Shown here: piece after piece, positions 48,584 to 59,671 of the stretch
Numbering within the stretch: position 1 is the first letter of the stretch
Layout: the number at the start of each line of letters is the position of its first letter
The notes under the pieces: generated by a model
What the model saw: only the letters and a program-made list of their open reading frames with translations
The model's database searches: none
Told to the model about the DNA's origin: nothing
DNA from: Iris pallida
Lineage: Eukaryota > Streptophyta > Magnoliopsida > Asparagales > Iridaceae
Assembly (NCBI GenBank): GCA_029216955.1
Contig: JANAVB010044017.1
Span: 7,360,502 to 7,424,501 of the forward strand
Direction of reading: 5' to 3'
DNA length: 64,000 nt
Position numbers and translations under genes: made by a program

Positions 48584-50422
48584 TGTAGTGCCCCACTCCC
48601 GTTGGGACGAAGCACGATATAATAGGCTCGTGGCAAGTCAGACATGGTCGGAAACATAGATGGCTAGTCTGACTCAGCGACGAGTTTGGTATACAAAACT
48701 ATGGCATCAATAAAATCGATTTGGACGAATGATATGAGTACCGTTCCAACTAATGGATCGGCTACTGCTGAAATAAGTCCTAGATGCAGTAGACTGTGTC
48801 TTGGCGAATGAACTCTAAAGAGAGTGACGCAACTAGTCGGCTGTGGGTTTTGTTGGTTTTCTTGGCTTTCTGAATGAATTGTTGTGTGGGTTTGATAAGT
48901 GTACTTTCGCGTCGATTTCTGAATGCGTCTTTGAGAATTTCGAAGGAAGGATTGAAGGAAGGGTTCTAATTCGATGCTCGTGACATTGCAGGAGTTCGTG
49001 TAATTGACATTTGATCGTCGCTAAGCGTTCTCCTACTCTCGACGCAATCTCTTTTGGTGGGTGGTTCTTCGGCCCCTTCTTTTCTACTCCTTTCCGCCAA
49101 CAAAATTCTTAAAGTTCAACGTTCAAATCGATGATGCTAACTGGATATATGCTTTGCCACTAAGATTAAGAACCTGGGATAATATAGCAACTTAGAAAAG
49201 TTAACTCTGAATCTATAAGTTTCACACTAAGTAGAGAAAAGATAAAGTTCTAGGATATAGATAGAATTTGTTTCATGTTCTGCAAAACATAAAGAAGAAA
49301 CTTTGGTTGCGGTATATTACGCCTCTGAGAATTTGGTGCCTACGGGATGCTAAATCAGAACGTACGGCTTCGGGAAAAAGAACCCTTGCACGAGTAGAAA
49401 TGATTATGTGGTTTAATAATGTCTATACTATACAATTTACTTCATACATATTAAACTTTTCATACACTCATATGGTCATGGACGACTTGTGCACAAGGTG
49501 AGCTTTCCTCGAGACGATACCCAGGGCGCTGGGACCGAATCGACCTAGGAGAAAATTATGGAATCGTGCTTCGGCGCGAGACATTGTGAGACCTCTAGTT
49601 AGGCTCGCAACCTGGACTGGTAGGACGCGTCGCTATGCTACGTAATCGTCCTCCATGGTGTCGATATCACCAATGACCGCATATAAGAAAGATTGCACGC
49701 TCACCTTTTATCTTGTGCAGGTGGTAAGTATTATTTATATTTCGTACATGAAAGGAGCACGGCCGTGGTAAGATAAGTTAAAATTGGTTATATTGTTACT
49801 GGTTAAAATGTGCCTTCGATATGAACTACAATTCATATAGTTCTAAATAGAAAGATCACTTCGTATGCTAGAATCCTTAATAAGAAGTGTCGATTTAGAC
49901 GAGTGGGTTCGTCCCATCCACTAGCAAGTGCGCTAACCCCCAACTCCCCAGGTAACGAGCGCGCTATGGGAGCTCGAGACTAGACTGAAGCTGAAGAACG
50001 GGAGGCGGCACGAACCTCTCCTATTTTAAATATTTTGAAGCCCAATTCAGATCGAAGGTATTTTATTCAAATGTATAAAGGTGCATGAATGTATGGAACG
50101 ACAAGGATTATTTCATGGCAACTTGTCAAGAGTTTTCTTTTGTGTTCAAAGATGTAGCTGCAATGGAATATGTAATGTAAAAAATGACCTTGCACATACT
50201 TTGCAAGTTTTATGAATCAAAAGCTAAATTCCTTCCTATTATATGTCTTCAACTCTCTGTACTGTTTAATTTCAACGTGTCGTCTCAAAGGAAATTCCAA
50301 GTACACATTCTTGCCTTGTACAAGTCTAATAAAGACATGTACGGCATCACGTCCCGACTCGTGGGATCGATTCATCTCGAGTCAAGGCAATGACGACCGA
50401 TTGGACGAGTCGGGGCGTAACA
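48584..50422 (+). repeat. Element C 3' LTR
   Basis: Starts TGTAGTGCCCCACTCCCG after a T-rich polypurine region (AAGTTTCGGGACGAAAC then TTTTTTTTAG) and ends GGGGCGTAACA. Collinear with 14173-16015. No gene is seen; the short frames are LTR sequence. Confidence 0.9.
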
Positions 50423-52898
50423 ACGGCACCTTCGGGTCGTCTCCTTGTCGCGAAACCAATTTTTGGGTCTCGTCCAGATCGATACCTAGCGGAATCTATT
50501 CTTCATTAATTTTTTTTTGGAGATTAATAGGATTTGTTTAATTTGGTATGTTCTCGTGATTTGATTGTGAGACAAACTAAGGTTAATTTTGGGGGTTTTT
50601 CATGTAAAAATCGTGTTTTAGTGTTAATCACATAACCACTGTCTCCACATTTTTGCATTTAGGAATTGTTTAATTTGGTATATTCTTGTGATTGGAATGT
50701 GAGACAAACTAAGGTTAATTTTGGGGGTTTTCCATGCAAAATTGTGTTTTGATGTTAATCCATAAAAAATGTTGCATCTAGCATCATGGAATTGTTGTTC
50801 AATCAAAGATTCTTTCCACTGAGTTATGATGTTAATCACATAATCACTGTCTCAACATTTTTCTGATCCATGGTAGTTAGCATTTGCAATCAACTCATTA
50901 TTTAATGTTTATTACTGCCATTATGGAGAATGGCCTTGAAGTCCTTGCAATTTCACCTTTGTTTGAAGCTTTTGATTTTAGCCTTTGCCTAAAGATTTGT
51001 GCAATTAGAGTTGGAAAAACATTTATCCTTAGCCATGCAAACATTGGAGTACGTGAAATTAGGTGGCACCATGGGGAAGGAAATATTTTTTCCTTCGGGG
51101 AAAACCAAAAGAGTGAGCCAATAATGTTGAAGCTTTACATGTTTATGCTTTTTAGATTTTGTTTAGTTGATTCTTTATGTACGTGAATACAAAATGCATA
51201 TGTATATAATACACAAGGGTACACATTTACAGAAATGCATGTACATATACACTCATGCAGCAATGGATTAGATAATGGAATGACTAAATCGGGATATGCA
51301 TGTGTTATCTTATTGAATAGTGAAGTGCGGAGCCACGAATTATACATTTCCATACGAAAAATCCTTCCAGTTTAGCTTAGAAGTTGTTATATGCACTATC
51401 CACAATCCTCCTGCAGCTGAATCATAGTATATCTAAGTAGCTTTACATAACTCAATTCAGCTATCAGATTGTCATTTCATTAAATATGTAATGCATAATA
51501 TACAAATGCTTTGGAGTTATGGTGCAGTGCAGAGAACATCTGGTCTCCTGTAGGCACTTGTGTTACACAATTATATTGACATGATTTTAGTTTAATCTTA
51601 CATGCATAGACATATATAGTACACAACTGATGGTCACTTGTACAATTTACCTAGTTGTACATCTGGTGGTTACAGTCTTGAGACCCAAGTTTTTGAACCA
51701 AGCTAGATTGAAGGCTAGTAAATGTGTTTGCAACAATACTCCCCTGATAAACATTATACATGTCTTTGCAAGAAAAAAAACCCTTATCGATTGAGTCTCG
51801 ATGGAAAAGTAGATTAATTTGCAATCTAGTTGAATACAATTGAATGTTAAGCTCAGGCATAGGTACATACGTTAAGAAGTATTAAGTGAAAAGCTGCAAA
51901 TCGCATAAGACTGGCAAAGACTAGCTAAGTAGTCCTAAAATCACTAGTGGACTGACAAAGAGGAAGGTAGATGCATATTTTACTATCAGTAACGATTACG
52001 CAAGCCAATAACCAAGTATTGATGCATCTTACACTGACCTCACCAAGTAAAATGATAGCAAGTCAATGAGCGACTGATGTTCATGGATGGAATAAGGAGA
52101 AAAATAACATGTGCCAGGAGGTTCACTTTTATGGTTGTCAGGACTCAGGACGTGCACTTTGCATGATTAATTGAGAACTTCCTATTCTATGCTTTTGTAG
52201 TTGCCAGGAGGGTGCACTTTGCATACATCCACTCGTTATCTTTCCCCACCAAATGATCCATATACCTCTCTTTTGTAGCTTCAAGACGTTCCGAGAAATA
52301 TAAATTAGCCATAGAGATCTATATTACTGTGCTCATTTCTCTTGAATCCAGAAATACGTGTCTTTGGAAAAACCATACTGTAAGATGTGGTACAATTTTT
52401 CCTGGTACCAAAGTGGTTTTGTATTTGATTCCAATTAAGTTTATTATTTCTTAATTATCATGTACTTCTATTTTCTCTATTACAACTTCTTTTACGAAAT
52501 TGGTCAACTTTCTACAGCTGTACCATGCTAAATATTTTCTTTGGTTAAGCTACTAAGCAGTTTAAATATATTTTTCATAAGGATTATAGTATATGGAAGA
52601 CTTTGGCTATCGGGCATTCTTAACTTCATACAGATGCTAGAATTGTAGGATGCATTTTGTTATATACCAGAATTACTATTTGATATGGGTCTATTTTTTG
52701 ACTTTTTTTTGTTATTTCATTATCAGAGTTAAAATTCATATGGAGTTGGGGTTTATTTTCCTGATTAACTCTCTAGGAATCTAGGTTCATCACACCAGAC
52801 AGGATTCTGCCTGCCTCAGATACCTCATTATATTTTTTTTAGCCATAATGCTATCGTATTTCTTCCTACAAGTGAAATGCTTATAACCTGTTGTTTAG
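50423..52898. other. Non-coding stretch upstream of the transporter pseudogene
   Basis: The first 80 bases (ACGGCACCTTCGGGTCG...) are GC-rich and continue whatever element C interrupted at 14172. The rest is AT-rich, intron-like DNA. It includes a 134-bp spaced duplication (TTGTTTAATTTGGTAT...GGTTAATTTTGGGGG at 50533 and about 50667). No exon of the sugar transporter upstream of 52899 was recognised. Confidence 0.55.
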
Positions 52899-53776
52899 GC
52901 TATGCATTCTACTCTAATGTATATTGCAGAAACTACCCCAAGTTAAATATGAGGAAGTCTGACCTCCCTGAAAGAATTTTTATAGTCATAGGCATGCTTG
53001 TAAGTTTTGTATCTTTATTTATCCGTTCTTTGTACCTTGTTATTTGCAAGTATTTATTCCCTTCATATCGTTCATTTTGGTTACGTAGCTTGCAGTCTCT
53101 ATGTTGACATGGTTTCTGGGTGGCGCTATATATATGGCATGATAGTTTCCCAATATGTCTGATCATGGGCATTGGTATGTGTTGGTTGCCGCCATCACCT
53201 TGATGGCTGCTTTTGTGCGTAGTGCAAGGAAGGGGAAGTGTGATTGATGTAAAGAAAACTGCTATCTGTTGTTTGTGTCACTTGAGGGGCTAACCTATTG
53301 GTCCTTCAGCTTCAGAACAAGTTGATGCAATTTTGGATGAGCTTTCTTCTCCTGGTGAAGAGAAAGAAGCGTCCTTCTAGGAAATATTTCAAGGAAAATG
53401 CTTGAAAGCACTGATAATTGGTGCAGGATTGGCCTTTTTTCAGCAGGTAACTATACTATTTATGGTCTTGTATTTATGATGAACTTCCAGTGGTATATAT
53501 CCTTTCCAGTACTTTTTCTGGATTCCTACCTTTATTTGTTGACTCATTTTTTATTTCAATCTCAGGTCACAGGGCAACCAAGTTTATTGTACTATGCTGC
53601 AACCATCCTTCAGGTGTCCTTATTTTCTCTGTATTGACTAAGAAATGCTGAAATCTTTCAGCTTATAAAGATCAATATAAATACTATGATACCAACACAA
53701 ACAATGTTTACAGAATGCAGGGTTCTCTGCTGCATCAGATGCTACTCGTGTCTCAATTCTTCTGGGTATATTGAAG
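52899..53776 (+). pseudogene. VGT-like sugar transporter (MFS) pseudogene, four middle exons
   Basis: Four exon-like blocks with GT...AG borders lie at 52899-52999, 53096-53446, 53566-53613 and 53714-53776. They encode AMHSTLMYIAET and SLKEFFIVIGML; LYVDMVSGWRYIYG, MGIGMCWLPPSP, VIDVKKTAI, SEQVDAILDELSSPGEEKE and GKCLKALIIGAGLAFFQQ; VTGQPSLLYYAATILQ; NAGFSAASDATRVSILLGIL. This is the middle of the plant vacuolar glucose/D-xylose-proton symporter-like family of 12-helix membrane carriers. Stops lie at 52944, 52950, 53201, 53291 and 53378, and a frameshift near 53130. Exons before and after are missing or too far changed, so it is a pseudogene. It is the only non-mobile gene seen in the window. 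Confidence 0.9.
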
Positions 53777-55540
53777 GTAGAATCCCTTAGACAAAGGCAA
53801 TGGTGTAGCAACTTAACTCCAACTTACATTCTGACAAATCTATGGCATGAAACGATTTATTTTTTCTTGTATAATTGATACAGATATGTATTGAGATATG
53901 AAGTTAACATAAGTCATAATATGCTAGAATGTTCTTCTCTTTCTAATCATACTCATAACACTTCTCCATGTTGAGATCTCTCTCTCTCTCTCTCTCTACT
54001 CCCGTTGACATTAAATGCAAATATGCATTAGGTACCAACAATTGAATTAGTCATTATGAATGAAATTAATGAGAAATTGGTTACATGATTTGCTTGTTCT
54101 TTACTGTTCTTATCTTATTTATTTGTAGTCCAAAGACAGTATGTCCAATATGTGTTCGACCTGACACAACTCACATTTTTGGATTGTGCTTCCTAGGTCT
54201 TTCGTTCCCAGTTGGTTTGCTTTAAGCATTCTATAAGGCATATCAATTTCTTCAAACTCTATTTTCTTCCTTGACTAAAATGGAGCATAGTATAAGATTT
54301 GAGTTGCTATGTCAAAATAAATACAATCTAAGGGTCTTATATATAAAACCACTTAACTTCAATACTGATTTTTGGATAAAAAAAAAGTGATTTGGTCGTG
54401 ACATATCGAATGTTCATTAAAAGGCGTGTTTATATTAAATACTTTTAGTAAAATTTCAAGGGTGTGTATTTCCTTATGTTTTAGGATAAGATATTGACCC
54501 TTTGGATCTTCGGTGATCCATGTAACTAGTAAGTAAGCATTAGGAGACAATTTAAAGATGCTTGGAAAATTGGTTCACTAGCCTAATGGCAGGAATAGAT
54601 ATAGTCTTCATCCAATTTCTTTAGGTTTAGTTATCAATGCATTGTTCCGAGCAACTTGTGCTATGATAAGTCATAAAATATTTATTTGTTGACGTACCAT
54701 TCTCTCCTATCAAGAATTATTAAAACATTCTTTTTACAATTTAATGATATTTCTTTGGTTAACGAAAATTATTTTTTGTCTCAATGGCATTTATTGTGGT
54801 AGTTTTCCCTTATTAGTTCTGGTCTATAGGACGTATATACTTGACAATGCCATAACTATCATCCCATATTCTAGTTTCATGACTATAATGCTATTGCATT
54901 GCCAAATTATACACGTATACTATCCAGGTCTGCTAAGTCATCCAGAGCATCACATTGTCAAGCGACAAATGAATGGTTTTGGTGGTGTGGTCAATTTTGA
55001 GGTGAGCCATGTTATACAATCGTTATCCTTTACATCTATTGCCATCCTTTACTGCTATTGTTCAGTATCAATATTTTAAAGCTTTGTTATGCAGTTAAAC
55101 GGAGGCTTGAGCTCTATTGTGAAGTTTATTGATTATTTGAAGATACACAAATTTGTGAGGTTTTAAATTTTCTTTTTTTTGTACTGCACTTGATATTGTA
55201 AGCTAGCAATAACATTCTCTCTTTTTTGTTCATCATGAGAATGAAACAGTTGTGAGCTAGTAACATCGGAGTTACTTTTTGTTTTTTGATGGAATAATGC
55301 TATGTGAACTTGATGCATTTATTAGTTAATAAGATTTTTATTGAGTTTTTTCATTGTGGATGATTGTTGATGTTTATATGAAATTTTATGTTCAGATGTA
55401 TTTCAGTTTTATATAAAGGATAAACAGGTTTCAATCGATTTGATATGAATGGATTGAGTATTTTTTTTAATTCTATTTCCACAAGAATGACAGACCTTAC
55501 CTGTTGAAAAAGTAAAAAAATCGTGGCAGACCAATTTATA
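53777..55540. other. AT-rich stretch downstream of the transporter exons
   Basis: No further transporter exon was recognised. A short (CT)n run lies at 53980-53997. Frames such as 54744-55079 show no recognisable protein. It could be a long intron of the broken gene. Confidence 0.5.
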
Positions 55541-55544
55541 GGTT

Positions 55545-55735
55545 ATTTGACAGTTTTAGTCCGTCGTTTTTATTTGACAGATAATAACTGTTGTTTTATT
55601 CAGCTATAAAACGACAGCCAAAACTGTCGTTCAAATTTTGGGATGCGCTATTAACGACGGATGTTCTGACAGGTCAAAACTGTCGTTTAATATAATTTGT
55701 GACGGTTTTGGTCTGTCAAAAAATGCATGTTTTGG
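55545..55735. repeat. Cluster of AACTGTCGTT-type words (transposon subterminal-like)
   Basis: GACAGTTTTAGTCCGTCG, AACGACAGCCAAAACTGTCGTT, AACGACGGATGTTCTGACAG, AAAACTGTCGTTT and GACGGTTTTGGTCTGTCA are repeats in both directions within 190 bases. Such words are typical of the ends of CACTA transposons, but no CACTA terminus was found at either side. It may be a remnant of a second element. Confidence 0.5.
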
Positions 55736-56202
55736 CATAATGAATAGATAATATCTTCACTAAATACCTAGCTGAAGATCGTTTTAACTTTCTACGAAGA
55801 GAATTAGAAATTTTGGACATTGAAGTTTTATAATTGTATATTACTTGACCTGAATTCATAAAATAGTAGAAAGTATTTTGGTTATAAGCCGAAAGAGATC
55901 TTCTGACAAAAAGGCGTAAAAGTCTAAGCAATACGGTGCCAAGTGTCTTAAGACTACTGCTAGCTGGGATCCGGCCTCTACAACTAACCCGAAATATTTG
56001 ATATATTTTTTGCATTTCGGTTAATTAATATAAATTATTTTTCATCGAAACAAAAATTTTAAATTACTACTTTGTATACATGTTAAAACCGATATCAAAT
56101 TGCCCAAGTCTGTTCAGACTACCAAAGGACTGAGCTCGGACCGAGCTCTGTTCGAACTCGAGCTGAACTCGGTCAAGGCTAAATCCGAACATAAGCTGGA
56201 CC

Positions 56203-56417
56203 GTCGGGCCCCCTCTTTTAAAAACCTCACATCATCCACATCTTCCCCATTACAAACAGCAGCAGGCCACCGAAACCCTAACCCTAGCCTCCTAATTCTC
56301 CTTCGCCCAAGCCTTCCAACGTCTAAAAGTTTGGATTTGGAGCTATTTCAGGATTCTCTTCCATTTTTCGTACTCAATTTCAGTATATTTCGATCATTTC
56401 CCTACTTTCCATTTTTA
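56203..56417 (+). promoter_or_regulatory. Promoter-like leader of the 56.4-kb ORF
   Basis: GTCGGGCCCCC and a TTTTAAAAA box (56213-56222) are followed by a CA-rich leader with the telo-box-like AAACCCTAACCCTAG at about 56273-56287. Telo-boxes with GGGCC(C) elements are known in plant promoters of growth-related genes. The ATG at 56418 follows. The start site is inferred. Confidence 0.45.
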
Positions 56418-57614
56418 ATGGCACCCAAAGTGTTTCATGCTTCCAAAAAGAAGAGAAAAGTTAGAGAAGCTTCCTCTTCTAATGCTCAAAAGGAAGGTTT
56501 TTTCTCACTTTTTAGTCCCTCCATGCCGGATTGTGACTATTATGATGAGTTCATCTTTGTTTCCATTGATGCATCCAATGAGTGGTTCACCGACTTTGTC
56601 AAACGGATAATTTGTCCGAGGAATCCGATCAATTTTACTTTATTTCCTGATAATTTATCCGTATTTGAACACATTAGATTTGAAAAATTGGTATAATCTA
56701 GTTATCTAATTTATTGGAATGCAATTCAAATGGCACAGTTAGATCTAAAGTCGGTGGAATAGATATCGAATTTGAAGCTGATGATTTGGCTATCATGCTT
56801 CATATTCCTAATGAAGGGGAAGCACTTGTGGACTTAACAAAAGTTCAATTTTCGGCCCACATGACTTCAGATTCATTTCGTGATAGGTTATGTGAACCCA
56901 ATCCACGTCCCAAAGGTCGCTTTCGACCTAAAGACATGAACGACTATTTTTATGATTCAAATCAGATGGTATTTTTAGTTATCATTCCTAAACAAACTTC
57001 TACCAATAAAATTACTTATCTTGAGCTCTCTACTATTTACCATCTCCACTTTGAGATTCCATTTAGTTTAGCTAAGATGATTATTTCTTCTATAGAACGT
57101 TGTCATAAGAAACCGCGAAACCTTATAGCGAAGTATCTTCCATATATCTTTGAGTATTTTTATATCATCCTAGATGACTATCCTCGAAATGCTCCACTTG
57201 TTTTTTTCATATGCAACGTCGAGTCGCTCATACTCCACAATACAGGCTCCTCTACATCCTCCTCCTATTGTTGTCCCATCAGCTAGTTCCCATCTTTTCT
57301 ATCCTCCCACAAGCGTCACCCTTGAGTCCTTCCAGGCATTGGTTATGGATCAGTTTTGATCTATGGCTTTCATACCACACTGTAATTTTAAGTCATGACC
57401 AACACTATGAGGGATTTTAGCTACAGCTTTGCTTACAACCCTGCAGTCCCATTCCTGTGGTTCGTGACCCCTTGGTGCTCGGTTGTCGGATTGATGATCC
57501 GGAGCCTCAGCGCTATTTGACCCTTCTGCTGCTCGATATGATTCACACCGCACTACTGAGTCTGGGAACCCTTCTCGGGCGGCTGATACTGATGAGGATG
57601 AGGATGATGTCTAG
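56418..57614 (+). pseudogene. Plant-transposon-type protein, frameshifted (retroelement accessory ORF)
   Basis: The ATG at 56418 gives MAPKVFHASKKKRKVREASS. It carries a clear nuclear-localisation-like KKKRKV. The first frame ends at 56694-56696. A second phase carries on at once (LLECNSNGTVRSKVGGIDIEF, LAIMLHIPNEGEALV, TYLELSTIYHLHFEIPF). This pattern resembles the putative plant transposon protein domain found in many plant LTR elements. Past 57230 the reading changes phase again (PPTSVTLESFQALVMDQF), then a segment with stops ends in TDEDEDDV before TAG at 57612-57614. The real start could be farther upstream in the open frame that begins at 56100. Function is unknown. Confidence 0.6.
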
Positions 57615-58106
57615 TGTTACAGAGTCACTATTATATTATAGTTGCATTTTTAGTTTCATGTATTAGTGATATATGCTTCTTCAAAGCATTATTCACTTTT
57701 TAGTATTCTGAGATAGTTTATGATTTTAGCACTCTATGTATGCATTTCTAGTTATGTGTTTTCTTCTATGCCTTACTAGTTTATGTATTATCTGTTTTCA
57801 TCTCTGGTGAGTACTTTGATTTTTTTATCATTTTGATTATGTGACAAATGATGGAGAATTATATGATTTCTACTTAAAACAATGTTGAATACTACTACTA
57901 CATATGCGTGTTACTCTGAAAATTTGGTTTGAGATAATTTTTGCTAGATTTTAGATGTTCTGAGGACTTGATCTTTTATTGCGGGGAAGCAAGATTATGA
58001 GCAAGCTAATGTAAATGAGCAAGCTACTTTCGTACAGTACCAACCTACTTCTGAAGAAGTTGAACATTTGTTAAGTATCAATCGCAGTTTTGTCAAATTA
58101 TCAAAA
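57615..58106. other. Non-coding stretch between ORF and copia-like LTR
   Basis: AT-rich sequence. Its last 140 bases show a decayed frame (ENQASYFRTVPTYF-like) without a recognised domain. Confidence 0.4.
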
Positions 58107-58116
58107 TAGGGGAGAT
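58107..58116 (+). other. Copia-like polypurine tract
   Basis: TAGGGGAGAT lies directly before TGTTGG; AAAATAGGGGAGATTGTTGG is the usual 3' border of plant Ty1/copia elements. Confidence 0.75.
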
Positions 58117-58851
58117 TGTTGGCCCATGTAGTCATGATCAACCTGATTTCGGTAATTGACTTAAAACTATGACTTTGATACGTAAAGCAAGAAAACTACA
58201 GAATAATGCAGCTGATCTCGTCAAGCAAACTTTTATAATTTTATTTTGTATTTTTTATTTATTGAGTCTAGGTTATTTTGTGAGTAGAATATTACTGACA
58301 TTTAGAAGATCATCCTTACAAAAACAAAGCCATCTTTTTCCAAACCAAACCAACATCCAAAAAGCCATTCAGAACCAAAATCAATCCTGAAATCCTACTA
58401 GCCAAACTCGGGAAGAGTTCTACCAAACTCGGTCTCCTTGATTCACTCCTGGTCAGAATGAATACCTAGTCTTTTGGATCTCAAACGTTCAAAATTTTGA
58501 ATGTTGTCCTAACCGAATTTTGCTCAAACTCTGGTTCAAAAATATCTATAAATAGAGAAGAGTTTTTTATTTTACTCACTCATCTCATTTTTCATCTTAT
58601 CTATTCATTCTAAATCCATCCTATTACAAAGAGCTTTTCAATCTTCACATTTCCGTGACAACTCACATTCTTCTAAGTGTCGGTGTTTTTTTATTAGAAG
58701 TGTTCGAATTGTACAAGTTTGGAGTATAAAAGCTTTTTAGATAGTGTTGAAGTTTGTTCGTGGGCTTCGGATAAAAACACGACGTTATGAGAAGTTACCG
58801 TGTCCTTCAGAGTAAAGCACGTGGTATAACCTCTATTTTAAATAGTAGATT
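58117..58851 (+). repeat. Copia-like 3' LTR, cut by the CACTA element
   Basis: Starts TGTTGGCCCATG. A TATA box TATAAATAG (58547-58555) precedes a CT-rich start region (ACTCACTCATCTCATTTTTCATC). It ends at the CACTA terminus at 58852, so the true 3' end may lie beyond the CACTA element or just here. No 5' LTR copy was found upstream. Linking it with the ORF at 56418 is an inference from order and direction. Confidence 0.65.
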
Positions 58852-59310
58852 CACTACTAAAATAAGCCAAATTAGCGACGTCCAGATACGTCGCTAATTA
58901 AGGAAAATACGTCGCTAAAGGTAATTAGCGACGACTTTAGCGACGGAAAATGAAGGTCGCAAAAAAGCTAGTCGTAGATGACAAATTCGTCGTCCTACGT
59001 CGCTGTTTGCGACGTCACCACAATGTCGCTGGTTCGTCGCAAATTTGGCGACGTAGGGCAACGAATAGGAACGTTGCCAAATTAGCGACGTTGTGCGACT
59101 ACGTAGCGACGTCGTTCCTTTTTATGTGCTGACATGTCATGCATACCACGTCAGCAGTTTAGCGACGTATGGCGACCAAATTAGCAACGTCATCTCTATG
59201 ACACGTCAGCTACTGAGCGACGGATTGCGACGGATAGCGACGTGATGGCACTAATTAGCGACGTCTATTTACGTCGCTATACGTCGTCGAACGTCGCTAT
59301 ACCTCGCAGA
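58852..59310. repeat. CACTA terminus with subterminal GCGACGT repeats
   Basis: CACTA at the tip, then about 25 copies of (T)AGCGACG(T) or ACGTCGCTA in both directions, for example ATTAGCGACGTC and TACGTCGCTAATTA. Such repeats are the binding sites of TNPA-type proteins in CACTA elements. Confidence 0.92.
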
Positions 59311-59332
59311 TATTATAAAAAAAAATTAAAAA

Positions 59333-59410
59333 AATATGTTTGGTATTTTTGTTATGCTGTGTGTCTGTGTTTACACAGACACACATCATCACAAAAATAC
59401 CAAACATATT
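59333..59410. repeat. Near-perfect 38-bp inverted repeat (hairpin)
   Basis: Arms 59333-59370 and 59373-59410 match at 36 of 38 positions with only TT between them. The outer part is AATATGTTTGGTATTTTTG and the inner part TGTGTGTCTGTGT. It lies between the subterminal repeats and the TNPA-like gene. Confidence 0.93.
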
Positions 59411-59671
59411 CTTAAAAAAATTGGGCAGCACCTCCTTTGTATATCAGGTCATCGCTTATAACCCAGCGTAGGTATAATTGTCATCCCCGTCGCAGATATC
59501 GCAAAGTAAATATCACAATAAAAATTGCAACAAAGTAAATATCACAAAGTAATATCCAACAAACATACATGTCCACAATGGAGGGAAAATAAGAATGAAA
59601 ATCAGTATACAGAACGGTCAATGGGCCCATAGGGCCAATACATACAAAAATGATAAAAAAAATCTACTTGA
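59411..59671. other. CACTA 3' untranslated stretch
   Basis: No frame of interest. It contains ATAAATATCACAAAGTAA-type repeats (AAAGTAAATATCACA twice, 59502-59555). Confidence 0.6.
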
